From Stereum hirsutum FP-91666 SS1 (Eukaryota; Basidiomycota; Agaricomycetes; Russulales; Stereaceae): 64,000 bases of DNA. The notes beneath the pieces are model-generated. The model did no database searches, had not been told where the DNA came from, and worked only from the letters and a program-made list of their open reading frames with translations. The position numbers were made by a program, and so were the translations under genes. The DNA is taken from positions 413,353 to 477,352 of the forward strand of contig NW_006763142.1 in NCBI RefSeq assembly GCF_000264905.1, in the 5' to 3' direction. Each line of letters starts with the position of its first letter. Within the stretch, counting starts at the first letter, position 1. Of this stretch, positions 9,921 through 20,602 are shown piece by piece.

Positions 9921-12852
9921 ATGTTCAAGTCAGCCGCTACCAAAATTGCGCATAACTCTACTATTCCATCGCTAGCAATTGCGGGAAACAAGGATCTTCG
10001 TCCATTGCAGGATCTCATCACAGCCGAGAAATCCATTGTACAGTCATTAGTGAAGCTCAGCACCGACTTTACGAAGGCTTCAGAGGCGTTGAAGCACTGG
10101 GCAGTCGGCGAAGGGGATGATCTAGGGGTGAGTTTGTACCCCATGTCTTCAGGTTTGATACGTGGTCGGCGGGATGGGGCTCTTGGTTCTCGGAAAGGCC
10201 ATATCAATGCGGATACCCATCAGTGCAGATATTAGGCGTCGAGATCCGACGTAAAGGAGTCCATATGCATCACGAAGCGGAGGGCTTATCCTGCGGTATT
10301 GAGATGGCTACATATTTGAGGAGCATACCACGCGTTGACCTCAAAGGACTTTCAAGGAGCACGATGGAGCTTGTGGGCGTACCCTCCTTTCGTAGACTGG
10401 CTACTGATTTGTGAACCCTCAGGATACACTCACCGCCTCCACTACCATGCTTCTCTTTTTCGCCTCCGCCATCTCGAAATTCGCATCTCACGAGCAAACA
10501 ATCCGTGACCACATGAAGGCTATTCGGTCAGGCGAAGAGAGTCTTGATCAACTCAAGCACCGCCGGAAGAACGTTGCTTCGAAAGCTGATTCCGCTGAGA
10601 AGAAACTCAACAAGATGAGTCCGGAGCACAAGAACACACCGATGCAGACAGAGCTTCTGAACAAACTGAGAGACGAGATGAGGATGTTAGACTCGGACAT
10701 CATGACAGACGAGGCGAAATTAGGAGATATGAAGAGGACGAATGCGAAGGCGTGGATGACGTTGAAGTTCGCAGGCTTGCAGGAGTGGTGCGAGAAGGGC
10801 GTCGTATGTATATCATCACGCCGTATTTTCCACTTCATCTGACGACTCGTAGATCATCGGCGAAAGTGGCAAAGCTGTGATCAACGAGATCCCACAGGAC
10901 GTTACGGAACCCGGGACTGCTCGACCATACTACAATAGCTATCAGCAGACTGCCGACGTTGTAGCAGAGACACAACAGGCCCTTTCAGGGGTCGTCTTCC
11001 ACGGAGAGCCTGGCAGCGAGCGCTCTGGCAGCAAATCTTACGACTCTCCGTCTCTTCCACGCCTCGATACGGGCTCAGGGTACGGTAGCATCAACGAGTT
11101 CGGCGCCATGCCGGAGCCCAATGTTCAACGCTCCCATTCCTACAACCCATCGTCGCCCGCGTTCTCTGGTATGTCTCTCGACCAAGGACACGAATCCGGT
11201 TTCCGTTCACCGACTGCTGGCGGCCAGTTCGCATCTTTCCCCTCCCGCGCGCCACACGGGCGATCTGGTAGCCTACTCGCATCACCTCGCATGGGCCCCG
11301 AACCGACCAGCAGCAGCTTCTCCACTTCCGTCGCTGACGCTCTCGGCTCTGAATTCCTCGGCCAGCAGTCAAGCACGACTTCCGACTCTACTCCCACCGG
11401 TCCTCCCGATGGGATGCCTCGCATGAGCTACGATTCTCAAGAACCGGTACCGAGATATGAGTCGTACATCCCGAATGAACCATACAATCAACAACACTCG
11501 CCCGAGAACCAGAACTTCGCTCCGCCTTCTGGGCCGCCACCAGGCGCTGCCGCACCATCGTTGCCGCAGTACCGAGCTGCTGAATACGGGAACGAGTGGG
11601 ACGATAACGAGGGTGGATTGGCGTACATGGCCCCGGGATCCTCTCCTGATGATAGGAAACTTGGCACGCGTGGGGACACCGCGACTCCTCGAAGGCTAAG
11701 CGTGATGAACGGTTATGCTGGCGATCCGTGTAAGGTCTTTTGATACCACTCTTCCGATGTTGTGCTTATCCTTGTTTTTTTGTAGCTGGCCCACCACAAC
11801 AAGCACATGATGAGCCACCTAGGGCTGTGACACCTCCTACGCCTCCCCCTCCTTCGACGATGGGCCACACGGACGAGAGTGCTTTAAATGCCGCGGCTGC
11901 TAGAGAAGTCTCGCGAGAGTTAGATTCTCTATCTTTCAGTCCTCCTTCCGCCCGTGGTTCGCGCAACTTCTCCAACCCTCCGGAACCCATCCCGACGATT
12001 CCCCGCGTCCCAGATAGCCCTCAACACATTGCCTCTCCTTTCACTCGGGCCCGTGACCGTGACCCCGCATCGCCAACGCAGACGATGAGCCCGCCTCTTC
12101 GCAGTCCAGTCGAACGCACCTCTGACGTACCACAAATTCCGTCTCCTCGTCAATCGGTCGCCTCTCCACTCAGCTCTCCGACTCTATCTAGTGCCCTTCC
12201 CCAACCTCCCGCCGTCTCTCTTCCTCCTCCTTCCTCCTTCGCTGGTTCTGTGGGTACAGGGGTTTCCGGCAACACGCCATACCGCACGCCACCCGAATAC
12301 ATGAGCTCACCCATCGGCACAAGCGCGCCATCGCCGATCGCCTCGTTCTCGAACCTGTCGAAGTCCTCTCTGAATATGAGTACACCATCGTCTCCATCTG
12401 CAGGCGCGGGCATACGCACGATCTCTGCGGCTGCGTTCAGGAGACCACAGAACAGGATGCCCTCGGATGGGAATCTTCAGTTGAGTTCCAGAATGGCAGC
12501 CGCGACGGGTGCAGGAGTCGCAGACACGACTCCACTCAGCGTGAACAAGAAAAGGGGATTGCCTTCCACTCCGAAGATGGGAGCCTCGGCTCTTAGTGGT
12601 GGGCACGGAGGAGGGTCGAGTATTTCGCTGAATAGGGATTCGACGCCTTTGCCCTCGATGAGGAAGAATCCGGATAGTCCGCCGGCGCTGGCAGATGAAG
12701 ACTTTGATTATATCTCTGCGTATGTCAATAACGAAGACAATGCGGCGGCGGGCGCGGCGCATGGGTCTGACTCTGCCGCGGGCGCGGGAGGGAGAGGGTA
12801 TGAAGGGGGACGGTTTGCGACTAACTTGGATGATGGCGCTGGGTTGAGGTGA
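9921..12852 (+). CDS. Pil1/Lsp1-like eisosome protein with long disordered tail
   Basis: Four exons (9921-10127, 10423-10803, 10853-11729, 11786-12852) encode 843 residues. Residues about 20-240 resemble the Pil1 BAR-like domain: a conserved helical start (KDLRPLQDLI..EKSIVQSL), a charged coiled-coil middle, and the closing block GTARPYYNSY that matches the GETRP.YDGY region of yeast Pil1. Such proteins coat the plasma membrane at eisosomes. Yeast Pil1 has about 340 residues; here some 600 extra residues follow, rich in Ser, Pro and Gly, with many SP and TP sites, which looks disordered and phosphorylatable. Intron 1 (10128-10422) is long at 295 bp. A canonical Pil1 may exist elsewhere; this looks like the divergent basidiomycete form. 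Confidence 0.8.
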
Positions 12853-14197
12853 GGAGAATGTGCTTGAACGTCGAAGTCGGCCAACAGAATTCCCTAGCAT
12901 GGCCGTAGTCAAATATACCTTGTTCTGAATAATCTCTTCCCACGGATTGTTATTTTTGGTCTTTTCGTTTCCGGTTTGGTTTCTGTTGCCTCCCACTCGC
13001 ATTACTAGTTCTCCTTTCACTTCGTCCATCCGTTTGCAGTTCACTCGGCCTTGTAGTTCCATTTAGCTAACGTCGCCCACGTCTCGTGTGTTTTGTCTTT
13101 AAGTATAGTACCATGTATCTCTGTTGTCATCAACGGCCATGTCTGTTTGATATAATGGTCTGAAATCCACTCAAAAATAGTCAGAGTGGTTGGCGTGTGG
13201 CACCAACGCGAAAGAGTGTGGCGACAAGCAGACGATGGTCGTGGCGTCTATTTGTACCTGTTTGACTACACCTCTCGTTTCTAACAAAGACAAACAACCG
13301 CTTTCGTGTCTTGAACCAATCTGGAACTGTGACTCGCCGACCGACTACGGTGCTACTCTCCGACGCCACTTCTCAGTCCAATCGTATCGATGATAAGCTT
13401 AACTATGATATAACCATCTCCTCGGCCGCAGCTTTGCATAGTGACTCTGGTCCTCAGGCTCTTTGGCTTCTGTCTGCCAGTGGCCGCCAACTGCCAATAT
13501 GGCGGCGTCCAGTCGTCTTCTTCGCGCGGCTCAGCGACTGCGTACATGTCGAACCATCTCGAGACTTGCTTTCATTGCGGCTTCAACCTTGAGTCTAATT
13601 GTCTTCTTCTGCCCACTCTGCTCAAATCGTTTATTAAAGATCTCAAGCCTCACTTCCCTCGTTGCTTCGAGCTTGCCTTGCTCAACCCTCCCCCTTCTGA
13701 GACCTCACTAGTCTTATGCGGCACGGATGTCACCAGATCCGAGCGATGTATTCCCTGTCGCTTACGCTTGCTTACTACGCGAGCGGAGATACGGTCTACA
13801 TTATGCGTAGCTAGCCAAACGCCGAACATCGAGCGTCAAAAAGCACTCGGGTCCGAGAAATATTCGTCAAGGCGTCTGAAGAAGCTGTACAGAATCTTTG
13901 ACGTCTTCGACTCTTCGGTAGTAGCGTGACTGTTTACGGTTTTGCTATACTTACACGATAAGTAAGCGTGTCGTTTCGGTAGATGTTTTGACGAGATTCG
14001 GTCAGCTTTGTGCGCCTGACGCGTAATCCAAACATGGACCGTGAGGACACAGGCCTTTCGACATCGTAAGTTCAAGTATCGCACAGCCCCTAGAGACACT
14101 ACATTCTGATATAAAAGGTTGATCATCCTGCGTAGATCTCATCACCGACATACAGTCGAACCGAACATCTCCAATCCTCTTGCTACTAATCCTTTGA
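12853..14197. other. Intergenic stretch, at most a doubtful small ORF
   Basis: It holds the 3' flank of the Pil1-like gene and the upstream region of the OYE gene. A 70-codon ORF at 13499-13711 starts with an Arg-rich, acid-free stretch (MAASSRLLRAAQRL) that resembles a mitochondrial presequence, but I could not extend it into a recognisable protein. Confidence 0.4.
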
Positions 14198-15967
14198 ATG
14201 TCCACCATAAGCAACGGCGTGCCTGGTCCAAGGGAACACTACCCTATATACCAGCAGGAGGTTGGTACGGTGCTGTCCGCGGTGCGTTCCCCTTAAGCTC
14301 ATCTCGCATTTGAGAACGCAGTTGACTGACGCCGTTAAATGCCGTGTAGGATAGTTCTCTACCCTTGTTATTTCAGCCACTCAAAATTCGCAACATTCAG
14401 TTCAAGAATCGGATCTTTGTGGTACGTTCACAGGCCCAAGTTGTCGCATTAGTTTATGACGACTCATAATTCGAGCCGTCTTGTATTTTCACATACAGTC
14501 TCCCATGGCTCAGTGGAGCTCTGATAATGGACACGCCACCGACTGGCATCTTGTTCACTATGGCGTACGTTTCTCCTCGTCTGCGTAGGCTGAGTCACAG
14601 ACTCTGATCGACCGTCGTCTAACATGCAGGGCCTTGCCACTCGTGGAGTAGGCGCAATATGCATAGAAGCTACGGCAGTACTTCCGGAGGGCCGTGGATC
14701 CGCTCCGGATGCGGTAATTAGACTCCTTCGTCTGGTATACATCCTACCTAACATGATCATAAACAGGGCATCTGGACCGACTCACATATAGAACCTCTCA
14801 AAAGAATCGTCGATTTCGCTCATGCACATGGGACTGTCATCGGTGTGCAATTAGTGCACTCAGGAAGGAAAGGGTCTGGGTACAGTCCGTGGGTGTATAA
14901 GACGGCTGTAAGACCACAGCGACCTGTGAACTATACTGCTGGAGCCGATGATGGAGGTTGGCCTGATGATGGTAAATTTCAAACATCTTTGCGCATGCCT
15001 TCACTTGAAATAAACGAGAGGGTTCATCACCTGTTCAACCAATAACCTGATCACTTCACTCGTATCTAGTATGGGCACCAAGCGCGATCCAGTTCTCCAA
15101 GGGTTATCCATGCCCGAAGGAAATGGATGAAGAACGGATGAAGTACGTCGAGGAAGCGTTTGTAGCTGCTACCAAGCGCTGTGAAGCAGCCGGATGTCAG
15201 TAGTTTCTCTCTTATTCGTGTGGCTGTGTGGCTCATACTTCACTCCCAATTCGCTTTTCCAGTCGACTTTGTCGAACTACACGGAGCTCATGGCTATCTG
15301 CTGCACGAATTCTGCTCACCACTATCCAATCTCAGAGAAGATGAATATGGCGGTACACTCGAGAACCGCTTGCGATACCCTCTTCAAATCGTTGAACGCT
15401 GCCGCGAAGTTTGGCCGTCCACAAAGCCTCTGTTCTATCGACTGAGCGCCACGGACTGGTCTGAAGGACACGAGAAAGACGAGCAAGGCAGTTGGAAGCA
15501 GTGGGGTATCGAACAGAGCATCATTTTGTCTGGCGAGCTGAAGAAGCGAGGAGTAGACTTGATTGATGTCTCGACCGGAGGTCTTTGGTCGAAACAAAAG
15601 ATCCCCGTCGCTCCGGGGTATCAGGTCGGTCGTCGCATCCAGGATATTCGGAACGAACGAGGCACTTCTGATATCGAGTTTGTTGCAGGTGCAGTTCGCG
15701 GAGGCCATCAAGAAAGCTCATCCCGATGTTATCGTCGGTGCTGTCGGTCTCATAGACACGCCGCAATATGCGGAGCAGGTCCTCGAGTCTCATCAAGCGG
15801 ACGTTATTTTCCTGGGACGGCCGTTTCTTAGGAATCCACATTGGGCCATTCAGGCGGCGGAAGATCTGGGTGTGGCCGTGAAGCCGGCAAATCAGTACGA
15901 GAGGGGGTGGCCGACGATACGCGCTCCGATGATTTCTGTTGACCATCATGATTGTTTGAAAAGGTAG
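14198..15967 (+). CDS. NADH:flavin oxidoreductase, old yellow enzyme (YqjM/NamA type)
   Basis: Eight exons: 14198-14281, 14350-14421, 14499-14564, 14630-14713, 14767-14971, 15070-15195, 15263-15624 and 15689-15967; 425 residues. It is an FMN-dependent TIM barrel that reduces activated C=C bonds with NAD(P)H. Visible landmarks are LFQPLKIRNIQFKNRI near the start, QLVHSGRK, the substrate-binding pair H219 and H222 in HGAHGYLLHEF, and the C-terminal QYERGW that is diagnostic for the YqjM branch. In YqjM the flavin-tuning cysteine lies in the sequence SPMC; here the same place reads SPMAQW (A56). The start at 14198 gives MSTISNGVPGP, which is like other fungal members. The 3' end is 142 bp from the convergent MetE-like copy 2. 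No signal peptide is seen, so it is probably cytosolic. Confidence 0.88.
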
Positions 15968-16109
15968 AGGATATCGTCCGGTCGCTGTTTATCACCTATC
16001 TTGTGCACTCGATTGTCCATAGAGCTCGATCACCACTCGTATGTTGAATCGCACCTAATACAAATGTCTTTGTAGAACAAATGGCGACTTGAACCCCGTC
16101 TTTGTTTGC

Positions 16110-18282
16110 CTAAGCATCTGCCCAGATCTCCTTCGACGTCTGCACGAGCAAGGAGAGCTTCTTCGCCATGTCCGTCGGGGAGACATTGCATCCAATCGCA
16201 CTCGAAGCAAAACCGCACTGCGGAGAGATGCAAATCCTGAAAGACGTACCCATCGTCCATCAGTTCCAGATTCTTTGGGCATATGGATGGGTGGGATGCC
16301 ACAGTATGAGTCTGGGAAGCGCAGGTGGACTTACTGCTGAAGAGCGTCTTCGAACGAGCGAGGTTCTGTTCCGCTAGCGATAATAGATGCGGCTTCGTGA
16401 ACACGGGCTTTGAGGTCCTCCTTATCCTCGAGCTAAATAGTTAGCAAGAAAACGAAAATGAGTTCAGGCACGTATGCATAATGCGAATCCAGGAAGCATC
16501 GGCGAGTCTAGGGTATGTCCTAACCTCAGGATACTTCGTCGTGATGAGGCCAAGGATGACGACCTTGCCTTTGGGCAGATGTCTCAGAGGTTCGAACGTT
16601 CCCGATTTGCCATCGTCATACTCGAGCTAAACTCAAAGACGGCAGTCAGGGTAGACCATCCAATGAGAAGAATGGAAATGGCGCACATAATAGCAATCCA
16701 AAGGAAGCTCGTTGAATAATCTGATGGCGATTATTTCGTACCCACCCTCACTGACATATTTTCTCTCCTAAGAGCGTGCGATACGATAACATCAGCTCTA
16801 CACAGTTCGCTCGGGACACCATACAACATAATCGTGCAAGGAAGGATGACGGACGATGTAGTGTCAAACTTAAAAGATCACTCACTCTGAAGTTTCCCCG
16901 ACAAAGATGCATCCCGATGTTCATATCCTGTGGTCTGTCCTTCAGGATGTTTTGGTACGTTTGAAAGTAGGTGTTCAGGACGTTTTCGGGATTGACGCCG
17001 CGGGCTTTCATGCCGCTGAGGACAGACTCGGCGCAGAAGTAGGGAAGCAATGGATCGTCAAATTGGATGTTTCCTTGAGTATGAGAATACAGACAGGACG
17101 GGATGCAACTATTAGTCACACTGTAGCTCTTGGATATAGAGCTGAAGTAGAGGGACGACTTACGACAACCAAGCGAGTAGAGTTCTTGAATTTCTTCCCG
17201 GTACGCAACCGTGATATCGGCGAAGTATTCTTCTACGAAATATAGACCGATAAATTGAGTTCCCGTCGGGTCATGTCATTATTGTACGAGAACGGGAACA
17301 GACTGCTACTGACCGTCATTGGCGTATACGTCCTTGGGGTAGGAATATTCTCCATGGCGAAGATGAAAGAACTCAGGAGCGCACATCGTGATTTTGATGT
17401 TCTTATGGGTCTACGAGTGCCAGTGATAAATCAAACACACACCACATCCAAGAGTCATGGTCAGCATGATCAGCTTTGGCTCAGCAGTGGTTACAATGAT
17501 CAGAAGAATGTATTTCTCACGCACTTCTGGACTGGTAATAGTCTTCAGATATTCGAATTGATCTTTATAAAACGACTTCGTCCTGCGCAGCTTTCCCTAG
17601 TGATGCACGACTCAATAAAGAGTCGTCGAGCACACGAACCAGGGCGTACTTCGCAGAACAGTGACGGAAATCCGGCAGCACCAGACGCCGTAACCCTGTC
17701 CTTGATTGCTTGGTTCACTGGCACATAGGGCTATATAGGAATCCGCCGGCGGCGGCGTAGGCGAAGAAGTCAGCTTTCGCTTTTTGCTCTCCGTCAGTTA
17801 TCAAATATGTATGGTGGCAGGCACTTACCATGAACCAGTCGAGAGGTGCTAGACGGTTATAACAAGGAAAAGCATGGCCAGCATTCGTCAATTGAAGCAA
17901 AGTTTTCAAGAGAGACAGCGTAAAGGCAAGGCATAAGTACGTACCTTGCGGGTGAAATTTCATTCCCTCGAGCGTGTCAAATACGCCATCGAAGAAAAGA
18001 AACTGGAACGGTGCGGTAAGTAATTTCAATTAGCCGCTACTTCGAGAGTGGCATCCAAGTTCAACTGACCCTCCTAAATTCACCGTCCGTGATCCCCCTA
18101 ATCCCAACCTCCCGCTGCATCTCCACAATCTCCGCGATCGCCTGATCTTCCTCAGCGATCAGCTCTGCCTTGTCGACTTTTCCTTCGTGTAGCTGTCGGC
18201 GTTTCTGGAGTAGAGATGGGGGGCGGAGGAGAGAGCCTATGTGATCGGCGCGGAAAGGGGGGTTGATGTGGGTTGGAGGCAT
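16110..18282 (-). CDS. MetE C-terminal-domain-like protein, copy 2
   Basis: Twelve exons: 18070-18282, 17945-18002, 17829-17848, 17650-17700, 17525-17596, 17314-17410, 17164-17232, 16886-17073, 16687-16767, 16525-16626, 16335-16432 and 16110-16236; 391 residues. Ten of the twelve exon lengths equal those of the copy at 4612-6685. Exon 1 is one codon longer and exon 4 is 51 instead of 69 nt. Zinc ligands are kept: H249 and C251 (GMHLC), E285 (LEYD), C357 (ISPQCG). Exon 4 is strongly diverged: it lost the YVPD-type loop that the other copy retains and starts after a 128 bp intron. This may mean changed substrate binding or the start of decay. The gene is otherwise intact and faces the OYE gene tail to tail. 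Confidence 0.82.
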
Positions 18283-18433
18283 TTTAAGTCCGTCGAGTGT
18301 GTCAAGTTGGAGAGCTTGAAGAGAAGATGCGAGAAAATAGCGTTAAGAAAGCCTGTGTAAGAACGATGGCCGATGAGGCGAGGAAGCTGTAGAGAACGCC
18401 GGGTATATTTCGAGGGGGGTCACTCACGGAGCG

Positions 18434-18440
18434 CTTTATA
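18434..18440 (-). promoter_or_regulatory. Possible TATA box of MetE-like copy 2
   Basis: TATAAAG on the minus strand, about 150 bases before the start codon at 18282. Confidence 0.3.
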
Positions 18441-20465
18441 TGAACTACAGGACCCGCTACCCAGAAAATCAACTTGGAGATGTGGACGCGATATGGAATT
18501 ACAAGTTGTACTTCCGTGCTTCGAGCCAGTGCCAGGGTGGGGTCACGGTGGACTTCGAAACTCCTGATCGGTGTCATATCGATTATCTCCATAAACTCCG
18601 AGCCTTGAACGGGCTTTCCGAGTCTTTCCGAGACGGTGTTATTCGGGTTGTGGGACACGAGCGAGCTTGATTGGATGGGTCTTTGCACATCACTGAGATT
18701 GCGATGATAGTAGAGATACTTCTGGACCTGGTATAGGCAGGGTGTGGCGAATATTTATTCGGAAACAATCAGTTCGTTAGCATGAACATAGGATGCTTTT
18801 CTTTCAGGTACTATATCAGTGTGGGCTACGCTCCGTCACGGTTTCTCGCAATGCCAGAGCTACTTGATCAGGTGAGGCAACTTACATACCACTTGAATCC
18901 ACATCTGGCCTTACTGTACAACCAAGCTCTGTCTAGATCATCTCACCGCGCGGCTGACACAGTACTCGAATGCTGAAAGAAGTAGTGGCGAACCTCAAAC
19001 AGCTTTCAGTTGAGCGTCAACGGCGTTTCTCCACCGTTTCCCTGACCAAGCAACGAACCGTATACGGTGGCCCTACAAAGTATCGTTTCAAGTTCGCCCA
19101 TGCCAGGTTATTCGAAGCTTCTCTTCCAGAAAGTAGTCAGCAATAGTACCATGACACTACTGACATACGGAACATGGAATATGGATAGCTGTTACTGGAA
19201 GGGTTTGAGCCTCCTCCGAGCCGGCAGGTGATCAAAGCGACTTGGGCATTTGAAAGTTCTGTCGACATGGAGGTCGAAGGTGACAAACGGAGAGGTTGAA
19301 GAGACTTCTATGCGCTAGAGTCAGAAACAGAAAAACAGTACCCTGACAGCGTTGCTCTTCTTTCCTCTCAGTGCTCGTCTCTCTTCTTCTGAGCAGCGCG
19401 TTCATGCTTCGTGCGACCCAGATATTATGCTTCGTGGATGTTACACACTATGCAGTGAAAAGTCCAAGATACGCACGAAAGAATTAGGCATCGCATGTCG
19501 AGCAACAGACTCGTAACCTATGTGTCCAAAAATACGGAAAGAATCGGCGAAATGTTACAGAGACTTGATTCCGGGATCTCGAAACCTGTCTTGGGCATCC
19601 CTAAACTGACCACAGTCATTAAAGGTCATGGTAATAGGTCAAAGGTAACGGATAGCGTTTCAAGTCTCCGATGAAAGTCGTGCCCGCCCCCGCCACTCAG
19701 ATTATACCTTAGGCCTCAGCGTCAGCCCTGATCTCCATGACCCCGTCTCATGAGCATACCTGGACCAAAAATTGCCCCTCTATCTCCACAAATCGCTCAG
19801 ACCCTGGCGCTGACCCGCCCCCGTAGCAGGATCGTACGTCATAGACGGTTTCGAGGGTCCTATAGCGAGACGAGAAAAGAGTTTGTATTGACCTTCAGAG
19901 CGAACTTGGAGCGAAAAGTACACATGGTAACAATCATGTCGCGTGAAGACCGTCTGGGCATCACTACACGAGGAAAGTCTATCGACAGAGCCATGCAGGC
20001 CGTTAACATATTCAGTATGTCGATAGCTCGAAGTCGACGAGCTTGTGAAGATTAGGATGGCCATTGCCGTGGTGCACACGTACAGCCTCGTCGACAAGGT
20101 ACGCGAGACGGTCCAGACGATCGTGCAGCCGAGCAAAGCTGGGATTATTGCTTTCTATCAAGATGAAGGCGACCGCCATGGGAGATAAACTCGATAAAAA
20201 TCCCGTGAACCTGATGGCCCTTGACGGGCAAGCCATGCCGAGTGTGAAATCATTTAACGAGCAAAGTTCATCGTCCGCTGCATCGAGGAGAACTGAGACA
20301 GATACGAGCACAAGGGTGGAGGAAGCTAGGCTGAAGAAGGACTGAGGAGGACGGCGGCGGCGGCGGCGGAGGGCCCGGCGCGCCTTCCTGCGGACGGAGC
20401 CAAAGCGCGGGATGTCGATACTGAAATTATGGAAACGACGATCGGTCGTTGAAGCACCTCGAAAC

Positions 20466-20540
20466 CGTCTCTTCCTTCTCTCCACCACCTTCTCCTCCTC
20501 CTCCCTCTCCTCCCCTCCTCCTCCGTCCCGGTTTAAAAGC
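20466..20540 (+). promoter_or_regulatory. Pyrimidine tract and TATA-like element of the AA14 gene
   Basis: An almost pure C/T tract of about 65 bases ends in a TTTAAAAG element about 70 bases before the start codon at 20603. CT-rich blocks of this kind are common in highly expressed fungal promoters. Confidence 0.45.
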
Positions 20541-20602
20541 ATTTAGTCCCTCATTATCACCCTCATTTTCTCTCTCGTTATCCCCACAGTCTCTACTGAA
20601 CG

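Larger units (their letters stand above)
18283..20602. other. Divergent intergenic region of 2.3 kb
   Basis: It lies between MetE-like copy 2 (-) and the AA14 gene (+). A short GGC-repeat (about 20352-20370) and a long C/T-rich tract (about 20466-20530) precede the AA14 gene. Short ORFs around 20.0-20.5 kb on both strands did not resolve into a protein family. Confidence 0.4.

Noticed and set aside
12307..13062. 251-codon ORF on the minus strand
   Set aside because: It is antisense to the Pil1-like last exon and its 3' flank, Arg-rich by codon mirror, with no motif.
13499..13711. Small ORF with presequence-like start
   Set aside because: The N-terminus looks mitochondrial, but the rest has no recognisable domain and no exon chain could be built.
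16030..16404. Minus-strand ORF overlapping the end of MetE-like copy 2
   Set aside because: It reads through the last intron out of the correct frame; the spliced model explains the region.
20012..20542. 176-codon minus-strand ORF upstream of the AA14 gene
   Set aside because: Half of it is translated from the C/T tract and the GGC repeat. No family was recognised, though the part at 20012-20160 reads fairly protein-like.
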